From CAYTOF01 sp964439435 (GTDB lineage Bacteria; Bacillota; Clostridia; Oscillospirales; QAMX01): a stretch of 14,443 nt of DNA. The translations under genes were made by a program, and so were the position numbers. The notes beneath the pieces are model-generated. The model ran no database searches, was not told where the DNA came from, and saw nothing but the letters and a program-made list of their open reading frames with translations. The stretch spans positions 1-14,443 of the forward strand of contig CAYTOF010000053.1 of assembly GCA_964439435.1 (NCBI GenBank), given 5' to 3'. Every line of letters begins with the position of its first letter. The first letter of the stretch is position 1. Positions 7,247 through 12,851 of the stretch are shown here, in pieces.

Positions 7247-8368
7247 TTATATTTCCATAGGAATATCTTTGATAGAGCTGTCAAGGGCTAGCTTCATTAT
7301 AAGTTGTGTATAAGCAGCATCTGCAAATGATGGGTCACCGGGTCGGTTATTGTAAACGTTTTCAAGGAAAGTGTAAAGTGAGTGACAGTGAGCTCTAATC
7401 CAACCGATGGCATTTTTAAAGCTTGGGAACTGATTGCCGGGAGGTGCATATCGTGCTGTACATTCTATAGCCGTAAACCCTCTTTCGCCGCCATAAACTC
7501 CCTCGGGCTTGGAACAATCATAAAACCATAATGTATTTGGCTGCATTAGGTTAAATCTTATTGCACCACGCGAACCATGAATTTCAAATCTCAATTCATC
7601 ATCTATTCCGGTAGCAATCTTGGAAGATTCAATAGTGCCTGAGGCACCACAGGGCAACTTGGCTAATATATTGAAGTGATCTTCGACTTTAACATGAAAA
7701 GATTCGCCGGTCAGTGTCTTTCTCAAAGGATGAAGCGTTCGGCGGGTGCAATATACGCTTTTAAACTCGCCGAGAAGATGGTACATAAGGTCAATAGCAT
7801 GTGACCCAAGGTCCAGCAAAACTCCCCCGGATTCTGTGTGCTTCCAGTTTACTGGTCTGTTTGGGTCAATAGCCCCTGAATGAAGATATTCACATCGAAA
7901 ACAAAGGATATCACCTATTCTGCCCTCGTCTATAAGTTGTTTTGCTCTAAGGGTAGCGGGGAAAAAACGATTGTGGAAGGCAACTTGCGATGTGACATTG
8001 CTCTCTTTTTCTAGGTTTGAAAGAATCAGTGATTCATCGTGTGTAACAGTTAAAGGCTTGTCGCAATAAATATGTTTGTTTGAAAGAAAAGCTTTTTTGC
8101 ACTGTTCAAAATGCGCCTCATTCGGTGTGCAAACGTGGACAATATCGATTTCAGGGTTGTTGAATATATCATCTTCGTTTGTCGTGGCATTCACAAAACC
8201 AAGCCGAGAGGCGGCATATTCAGCAGCGCCCGGGGAACGATTGCAAGCAGTTATTAGTTTTGTTGTATATGGAAGGTTTTGGTAATAAAAGGGCAGGGTT
8301 GTATGCGCATAAGAATGGGCTTTGCCCATGAATCCCATACCAATAATTCCTATGCCATATTGTTTCAT
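7247..8368 (-). CDS. Gfo/Idh/MocA-family NAD(P)-dependent oxidoreductase
   Basis: A 373-residue cytoplasmic oxidoreductase. The N-terminal Rossmann fold shows GMGFMG (10-15). The family's EKP motif appears as CDKPL (D103-K104-P105), in which K104 is the catalytic or substrate-contacting lysine. The active-site helix is GGVLLDLGSHAIDLMYHLLG, with D186, H190 and D193 in the usual positions. Length is typical of the family. The start ATG at 8366-8368 is preceded by GAGGAG (8374-8379) at 5-base spacing. Members oxidise or reduce sugars, inositols and similar polyols; the substrate cannot be told from sequence alone. It is divergent from the glycerate kinase gene, and their promoters overlap, so it may belong to the same pathway as the glycerate and aldolase genes. 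Confidence 0.9.
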   Translation of the reverse strand: MKQYGIGIIGMGFMGKAHSYAHTTLPFYYQNLPYTTKLITACNRSPGAAEYAASRLGFVNATTNEDDIFNNPEIDIVHVCTPNEAHFEQCKKAFLSNKHIYCDKPLTVTHDESLILSNLEKESNVTSQVAFHNRFFPATLRAKQLIDEGRIGDILCFRCEYLHSGAIDPNRPVNWKHTESGGVLLDLGSHAIDLMYHLLGEFKSVYCTRRTLHPLRKTLTGESFHVKVEDHFNILAKLPCGASGTIESSKIATGIDDELRFEIHGSRGAIRFNLMQPNTLWFYDCSKPEGVYGGERGFTAIECTARYAPPGNQFPSFKNAIGWIRAHCHSLYTFLENVYNNRPGDPSFADAAYTQLIMKLALDSSIKDIPMEI

Positions 8369-8386
8369 GTTTACTCCTCAACTTTC

Positions 8387-8415
8387 TTTACATTCATACT
8401 GTGCTACGGTATAAT
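8387..8415 (+). promoter_or_regulatory. promoter of the glycerate kinase operon
   Basis: TTTACA (8387-8392), a 17-base spacer, then TATAAT (8410-8415). Transcription should start near 8422, giving a leader of about 65 nt before the GTG at 8487. The hexamers lie in the leader of the divergent gene. Confidence 0.75.
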
Positions 8416-8432
8416 AATATCATATTTACTAA

Positions 8433-8441
8433 ATTATAACA
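8433..8441 (-). promoter_or_regulatory. extended -10 promoter of the Gfo/Idh/MocA gene
   Basis: On the minus strand this reads TGTTATAAT, a consensus -10 with the TG extension and no good -35 (16-18 bases upstream reads as GGAATA/TGGAAT-like). Transcription would start near 8426 and run leftward across the promoter of the divergent operon. Confidence 0.5.
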
Positions 8442-8486
8442 TAATGTAAGCCAATATTCCACACAAAAGAAAGGGGAGCGGTAAGT

Positions 8487-9626
8487 GTGAAAATTATTAT
8501 TGCTCCGGATTCATTTAAAGGAACGCTTTCGGCTTCCCGTGTTGCTGATATCATGGCAGATGCATTTGTAAAAGTCTTTCCACGTGCTGATATTATAAAA
8601 ACTCCTCTTGCTGATGGAGGCGAAGGCACTATAGATTGCTTCGCAAAAACGGGCGCCGAAGTGGTCAAGGTCGAAACTACAGATGGTTATGGCAACAGTA
8701 TAGAAGCCTCTTATTGTAGAACAGACACAGGAATTGCTGTGTTAGAGTCCGCCCAAACGATGGGGTTGACACTGAATAACAGGAGAGAACCGGACATAAG
8801 TTCAAGCTTTGGCCTTGGAGTTTGTTTTGAAGATGCCCTATATAGAGGTTGCAAGGAAGTTGTAATCGGTCTTGGTGGAACAGGATCAAATGATGGAGGT
8901 TGCGGCTTTGCCACTGCTTTAGGAACGAAATTCTATGACCGTAAAGGCAATTTATTTACACCGACCGGAAAGACATTGCAAAAAATAGCTGACTATGATG
9001 ACACGCACACAAAGACTAGAATTAAGAGCATAAAGGTAAGTGCGCTGTGTGATGTTACCAATCCTTTTTATGGTGATCAAGGAGCAGCTCCTGTTTTTGC
9101 TCCTCAAAAGGGTGCAGATACAAGTATGGTGCGATTGCTGGATGGGGGTATGAAGTCACTGGCATTGCTGATCAACAAGAAAAGTGGTATAGATCTGCAG
9201 TCACTTCCCGGTTCAGGCGCTGCCGGCGGTTTAGGGGGAGGTATTGTAGCGTTTTTAGGAGGAAACCTCGTACCCGGGATTGAAGAGATATTGCGCTTAA
9301 TAAAATTTGATAAAATAGCTCAAAATGCCGACTTTTGTGTCACCGGTGAAGGGAGCACTGACAGGCAGACTTTGATGGGTAAAACAATTTTAGGCCTATT
9401 AAAAAAATGCAATGATATACCATTGATATCTGTAAGCGGCATTGCTTTACAGGAAGCGGAAGAACTTTACGAAAGAGGACTTACCGCCCTGTGTGCTGTA
9501 AACAGAGTTCAGGCAAATTTTGAAAAAGTAAAAAGAGAAGCAGAAAAAGTTTTGTATTCGGAGTGTCGAGCTGTAGCTTCTTTGATAAAGTTGGGAATGA
9601 ATATCAAAGATGTTCACTCAAAATAA
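8487..9626 (+). CDS. glycerate 2-kinase (GarK/GlxK family)
   Basis: A 379-residue enzyme of the usual GarK length (about 380). The family phosphorylates D-glycerate with ATP, feeding glycolysis as 2-phosphoglycerate. Family motifs in order: APDSFKGTLSA near the N-terminus (6-16), PLADGGEGT (40-48), GLGGTGSNDGGCGFATALG (128-146), GSGAAGGLGGG (242-252) and TGEGSTDRQTLMGK (286-299). The start is GTG at 8487, with GGGGAG 8 bases upstream; no ATG is available near the family N-terminus. It is first in a three-gene plus-strand operon, 33 bases ahead of the dehydrogenase gene, and follows a near-consensus promoter. The regioselectivity (2-phosphoglycerate product) is taken from the family, not proven here. 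Confidence 0.92.
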   Translation: MKIIIAPDSFKGTLSASRVADIMADAFVKVFPRADIIKTPLADGGEGTIDCFAKTGAEVVKVETTDGYGNSIEASYCRTDTGIAVLESAQTMGLTLNNRREPDISSSFGLGVCFEDALYRGCKEVVIGLGGTGSNDGGCGFATALGTKFYDRKGNLFTPTGKTLQKIADYDDTHTKTRIKSIKVSALCDVTNPFYGDQGAAPVFAPQKGADTSMVRLLDGGMKSLALLINKKSGIDLQSLPGSGAAGGLGGGIVAFLGGNLVPGIEEILRLIKFDKIAQNADFCVTGEGSTDRQTLMGKTILGLLKKCNDIPLISVSGIALQEAEELYERGLTALCAVNRVQANFEKVKREAEKVLYSECRAVASLIKLGMNIKDVHSK

Positions 9627-9659
9627 ATATTTTATTAAGGATAAAATTGGAGAATAACT

Positions 9660-10631
9660 ATGAAAATGACTGTGCTTGATGGCTTTACATTAAACCCGGG
9701 CGATAACCCTTGGGATGAAATTGCTGATTTAGGACACTTGACAGTTCATGAAAGAACAGCGAAGGATGATGTGTTCAAAAGGGCCAGTGGGGCTGAAGTA
9801 TTATTTACCAACAAAACCGTCTTAAATGCAAAAATGATAAAAGCACTGAAAGCAAACGGGTTGAGGCTCATTTGTGTATTAGCGACAGGATACAATATTG
9901 TGGATGTGGATGCAGCGGCGGACGAAGGGATTCCGGTATGCAATGTTCCGACTTATGGAACAGATTCAGTTGCACAACTTGTATTTGCATTGATACTTGA
10001 ACACTGCCACAATGTACGACGCCATAGTGACAGTGTCATGGAGGGCATGTGGGCTAAAAATCCAGATTATTCATATTGGCATAGTCCTCTGATTGAATTG
10101 GCCAATAAAACAATCGGGATTGTCGGATATGGTGCTATTGGTCGAAAAACTGCGCAAATTGGCAAAGCTTTTGGAATGAATATAGTTGCAAATGATCCAT
10201 TCATATCTGACAGAACAGTTTTAGAAGGTATGCAACTTATGGATCTTGAGGAGCTATTGAGAGTTTCGGATTTCATCAGTTTGCATTGTCCCTTATTTCC
10301 GGAAAATGTTGGTATGATCAACAAGCAGACAATCAACCTTATGAAGCAAAGTGCTTTTTTGGTAAACACAGCACGAGGGCCGCTTGTAGATGAACTGGCA
10401 TTGGCGGAGGCATTAAATAATGGAGCAATTGCGGGAGCCGGTTTAGATGTACTGGCGCATGAACCTGCGAGGTCGGATAATCCTTTGCTAAAAGCTAAAA
10501 ATATTATAATTACACCTCATATTGCCTGGGCGACGTTGGAGGCCAGAAAAAGACTCATGGCGATTGCTGCTAAAAACGTAAAAGCTTATCTTGTGGGAGA
10601 GCTTATTAATGTTGTCAATGAGGTGAAATGA
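9660..10631 (+). CDS. D-2-hydroxyacid dehydrogenase, glycerate dehydrogenase/hydroxypyruvate reductase-like
   Basis: A 323-residue NAD(P)-dependent enzyme. Family hallmarks: GIVGYGAIGRKTA nucleotide-binding loop (G156, G158, G161), then the catalytic triad R239 (NTARGPLVDE), E268 (HEP) and H287 (PHIAWAT). The opening LDGFTLNPGDNPWDEI closely resembles glycerate dehydrogenases (HprA-like), which interconvert hydroxypyruvate and D-glycerate. The start ATG at 9660 has GGAG 7 bases upstream. Placed directly after glycerate kinase, it most likely supplies D-glycerate for phosphorylation. The exact substrate (hydroxypyruvate, glyoxylate or another 2-keto acid) is an inference. It overlaps the aldolase gene by one to four bases. 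Confidence 0.9.
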   Translation: MKMTVLDGFTLNPGDNPWDEIADLGHLTVHERTAKDDVFKRASGAEVLFTNKTVLNAKMIKALKANGLRLICVLATGYNIVDVDAAADEGIPVCNVPTYGTDSVAQLVFALILEHCHNVRRHSDSVMEGMWAKNPDYSYWHSPLIELANKTIGIVGYGAIGRKTAQIGKAFGMNIVANDPFISDRTVLEGMQLMDLEELLRVSDFISLHCPLFPENVGMINKQTINLMKQSAFLVNTARGPLVDELALAEALNNGAIAGAGLDVLAHEPARSDNPLLKAKNIIITPHIAWATLEARKRLMAIAAKNVKAYLVGELINVVNEVK

Positions 10632-11464
10632 TGGATGGTACAAGTTTTAACAAAGCGCTTAAAGCAGGCAAAAAACTTTATGGTATGATGTTGGTTTCAC
10701 GATCTCCCAAATATGCTGAAGCCATAGCTGCATTGGGAATGGATTTTATTTTTATTGACACTGAACACATAGACATAGACAGAACAACACTATCTTGGAT
10801 GTGTAGGACCTATTCTGCGCTTGATATTGCCCCATTGGTTAGGATACCATCTCCGGATCCATACACCGCCTCAGCCACGCTGGACGGCGGAGCTGAGGGT
10901 ATAATTGCACCGTATATAGAAAGTGTTGATGAAGTAAAAGCTCTTGTCGGGGCTGTAAAGTATAAACCTTTAAAGGGAGAAAAATTGAGAAGGATACTTG
11001 AAGGGGAGGAAAATCCGGAACCTGAGCTGGCGGAATATCTAATAAAAGCCAACAAGTCAAAATCTCTTATAGTGAATATTGAGAGTGTTCCGGCAATGGA
11101 AGCTCTTGATGAAATACTAAAAATACCCGGATTGGATGGTATCTTGATTGGCCCCCATGATCTCTCTTGCAGTCTTGGTATCCCGGAGGAATACAAAAAC
11201 CCAATATACGATCAGGCAGTAAGAGAGATCCTGACAAAAGGTCGAGCTGCTAACGTGGGGGCCGGTATTCATGTGCATTACCCCAGCGGAGTGGACGATG
11301 AAATTGCTTGGTGCAAGGAAACATGCGCAAATTTAATTGTTCACCAGAGCGACATTTTGACTTTTTCAATCGCAATGAAAAAAGATCTCGAAACACTGAG
11401 ATATGGAATTGAGGGAGATAAAGAACATGCGAACGGTGAGGGAGAGATAAGTATCAATATTTAA
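10631..11464 (+). CDS. HpcH/HpaI-family class II aldolase
   Basis: A 277-residue enzyme of the family of metal-dependent pyruvate aldolases (HpaI, 2-keto-3-deoxyrhamnonate and 5-keto-4-deoxyglucarate aldolases), slightly longer than the usual 250-260. Visible hallmarks: FIDTEHIDID (E and catalytic-type H at about 45-46), VRIPSPDP with the pyruvate-binding arginine (about 71), GAEGIIAPYI, IVNIESVPAME with the metal-ligand glutamate (about 151) and IGPHDLSCSLG with the metal-ligand aspartate (about 177). Two adjacent ATGs exist (10628 and 10631). GAGG at 10620-10623 gives a 7-base spacing to 10631 and only 4 to 10628, so 10631 is preferred; either start overlaps the dehydrogenase stop. Last gene of the operon. 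The charged C-terminal tail is longer than in typical relatives. Likely reaction: retro-aldol cleavage of a 2-keto-3-deoxy acid to pyruvate plus an aldehyde. Confidence 0.87.
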   Translation: MDGTSFNKALKAGKKLYGMMLVSRSPKYAEAIAALGMDFIFIDTEHIDIDRTTLSWMCRTYSALDIAPLVRIPSPDPYTASATLDGGAEGIIAPYIESVDEVKALVGAVKYKPLKGEKLRRILEGEENPEPELAEYLIKANKSKSLIVNIESVPAMEALDEILKIPGLDGILIGPHDLSCSLGIPEEYKNPIYDQAVREILTKGRAANVGAGIHVHYPSGVDDEIAWCKETCANLIVHQSDILTFSIAMKKDLETLRYGIEGDKEHANGEGEISINI

Positions 11465-11482
11465 GAGGGCAAGGATATAATA

Positions 11483-11510
11483 CAACGGGAGCGACAAATC
11501 GCTCCCGTTG
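11483..11510. terminator. hairpin between the aldolase and rpsR (convergent genes)
   Basis: Perfect 12-bp arms, 11483-11494 (CAACGGGAGCGA) and 11499-11510 (TCGCTCCCGTTG), with loop CAAA. It lies 18 bases after the aldolase stop and 35 bases beyond the end of rpsR. A strong GC-rich stem placed between two converging genes is the usual setting for a shared terminator, but neither side is followed by a clear T tract (ACAACTTAAA on plus, TATTATATCC on minus). Confidence 0.65.
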
Positions 11511-11545
11511 ACAACTTAAATATTACTTGATGATGTGTTTGCAAA

Positions 11546-11788
11546 TCAGTCCGCTGTGTAGGGCAGAAATGCAATATGTCTGGCACGTTTTATAGCTTCA
11601 GTTAATTGGCGCTGATGCTTTGCACATGTACCGGTCATGCGACGAGGTAAGATTTTAGCGCGTTCACTGACAAAACGACGAAGCCTGGCAACGTCTTTAT
11701 AGTCAATATCATAAATTTTATCGGCACAAAAAACACACACTTTACGGCGCCTACGCGGACGCATAGAACGTTCGGATCTGTCTTCCAT
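11546..11788 (-). CDS. rpsR: 30S ribosomal protein S18
   Basis: An 80-residue basic protein of the small ribosomal subunit platform, where it pairs with S6. Recognised by PRRRRKVCVFCADKI, DYKDVARLRRFVSERAKILPRR and TGTCAKHQRQLTEAIKRARHIAFLPY. It has C18-x2-C21 and C55-x2-H58, the zinc-ligand-bearing form; some S18 proteins lack these residues. The ATG at 11788 follows AAGGAGGTC. Last gene of rpsF-ssb-rpsR, about 80 bases after ssb; that gap has a small CCCTTATATAGGG hairpin (11825-11837) and nothing else obvious. Confidence 0.97.
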   Translation of the reverse strand: MEDRSERSMRPRRRRKVCVFCADKIYDIDYKDVARLRRFVSERAKILPRRMTGTCAKHQRQLTEAIKRARHIAFLPYTAD

Positions 11789-11869
11789 GGTTGACCTCCT
11801 TATTAAGTAGTATCAAGATTAAAGCCCTATATAAGGGATAAATTATTGTGAATATCGTGTTTCAAAGCC

Positions 11870-12337
11870 TTAGAAGGGTAATTCATCCTCATCGGACATT
11901 TCATCAAAACCGTTTGAAAAATCAGATGAATCATTTGCTGAAGATGAATCAGTTTTAGGAGCAAAACGCGTATCTGTGTTAAAACCTGTGTCTTGAGATA
12001 CATTGTAAGAGTCGCGCTTGGGCTCAGCAAAATGAACTTCATCTGCTACAACTTCGAAAGAATCCCGTTGCCTTCCTTCTTTATCTGTCCACTTTCCAGT
12101 TTGGATGCGACCTACCACCGCAACCAGTTGACCTTTACGGAAATACTTTGAAACAAATTCTGCGGTTGACTGCCATGCGACAATATTGATAAAGTCCGCT
12201 GTCGGTTGATTTGAGGTCTCATCGCGTTTGTAGCCACGGTTAATGGCAAGAGTAAAAGAAGTGACGGGTATATTGTTGGGTGTGTGACGGAAATCGGGGT
12301 CGCGCGTGAGACGGCCCATCAAAATTGCTTTATTCAA
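11870..12337 (-). CDS. ssb: single-stranded DNA-binding protein
   Basis: A 155-residue protein that coats single-stranded DNA at replication and repair sites. Residues 1-105 form the OB fold (MNKAILMGRLTRDPDFRH, VTSFTLAINR, FINIVAWQSTAEFVSKYFRKGQLVAVVGRIQTG). The middle is a flexible Ser/Asp/Asn-rich linker. The acidic tip EMSDEDELPF carries the conserved D-x-LPF partner-binding end. The start is a TTG at 12335-12337, supported by GAAGG at 12345-12349 with 7-base spacing; no in-frame ATG lies before MGRL, and a 10-N scaffold gap begins one base beyond the ribosome binding site. If the gap hides sequence, an upstream start is possible but not needed. Confidence 0.95.
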   Translation of the reverse strand: MNKAILMGRLTRDPDFRHTPNNIPVTSFTLAINRGYKRDETSNQPTADFINIVAWQSTAEFVSKYFRKGQLVAVVGRIQTGKWTDKEGRQRDSFEVVADEVHFAEPKRDSYNVSQDTGFNTDTRFAPKTDSSSANDSSDFSNGFDEMSDEDELPF

Positions 12338-12349
12338 GGCTGTACCTTC

Positions 12350-12359
12350 NNNNNNNNNN
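12350..12359. other. assembly gap (10 N)
   Basis: Ten undetermined bases between ssb and rpsF. It is a scaffold join of nominal or estimated size. Gene order on both sides is the expected rpsF-ssb, so the join is probably correct, but the true rpsF-ssb spacing is unknown. Confidence 0.99.
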
Positions 12360-12409
12360 AGACACTGCTTTGATTGAATATTCAGAAATGTTATTTGATT
12401 ATAAATACT

Positions 12410-12700
12410 TTAATCTTTGGCGATTATAATGGAGCGCATAATAGCGTCACTGATATTATAAACGCGGTCTAACTCAGCCGGGAATGTGGCCGGGGCTGAA
12501 AAAGTCATATAGACATAGTAGCCCTCGTTCATGTCGTTGATGGGGTATGCAAGCCTGCGCTTTCCCCACTCATCAACAGTTTCTAGTGATCCATGTTCTT
12601 CGACGAGACCTTTGAAACGTGCAATTGTTTCTGAAATCGCATCCGACTCAAGGGTGGCATCGACAATGAAAATAGATTCATATTTGCCTGCATTTGACAT
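12410..12700 (-). CDS. rpsF: 30S ribosomal protein S6
   Basis: A 96-residue small-subunit protein that binds 16S rRNA as a heterodimer with S18. Recognised by KYESIFIVDATL, VDEWGKRRLAYPIN and EGYYVYMTFSAP, the S6 ferredoxin-like fold in order, with full family length. The start is ATG 12698-12700, with AAGGAGG (12709-12715) at 8-base spacing; an in-frame GTG three codons upstream overlaps the ribosome binding site and is rejected. First gene of rpsF-ssb-rpsR, behind its own strong promoter and a structured leader. Confidence 0.97.
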   Translation of the reverse strand: MSNAGKYESIFIVDATLESDAISETIARFKGLVEEHGSLETVDEWGKRRLAYPINDMNEGYYVYMTFSAPATFPAELDRVYNISDAIMRSIIIAKD

Positions 12701-12720
12701 TTGTAGCACCTCCTTCTGGA

Positions 12721-12749
12721 CTTATGACCCCCATTTTATTGGGAGTAAG
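12721..12749 (-). promoter_or_regulatory. leader hairpin of rpsF, candidate S6:S18 autoregulatory element
   Basis: In the rpsF mRNA leader, ACTCCCA pairs with TGGGGGT (7 bp with one G-T pair, loop ATAAAA), and CTT pairs with AAG outside a three-base bulge. The stem ends 5 bases before the ribosome binding site. A second small stem, TGCGC/GCGCA, lies at 12755-12769. Many bacteria control this operon through S6:S18 binding a bulged leader stem. The CCG trinucleotide reported in that motif is not seen here, so the assignment rests on position and shape only. Confidence 0.35.
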
Positions 12750-12782
12750 GATAATGCGCAATAAGCGCAATTTAACTAATTA

Positions 12783-12810
12783 ATTATACTATACTAAAAT
12801 TATATGTCAA
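12783..12810 (-). promoter_or_regulatory. sigma-A promoter of rpsF-ssb-rpsR
   Basis: On the minus strand: TTGACA (12805-12810), a 16-base spacer, then TATAAT (12783-12788). Both hexamers match consensus perfectly, as expected for a highly expressed ribosomal operon. Transcription should start near 12776, leaving a leader of about 75 nt. Confidence 0.85.
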
Positions 12811-12851
12811 GTATGATTTTAGTAAAGAGTATTAAAGTATTGTAAGATTCT

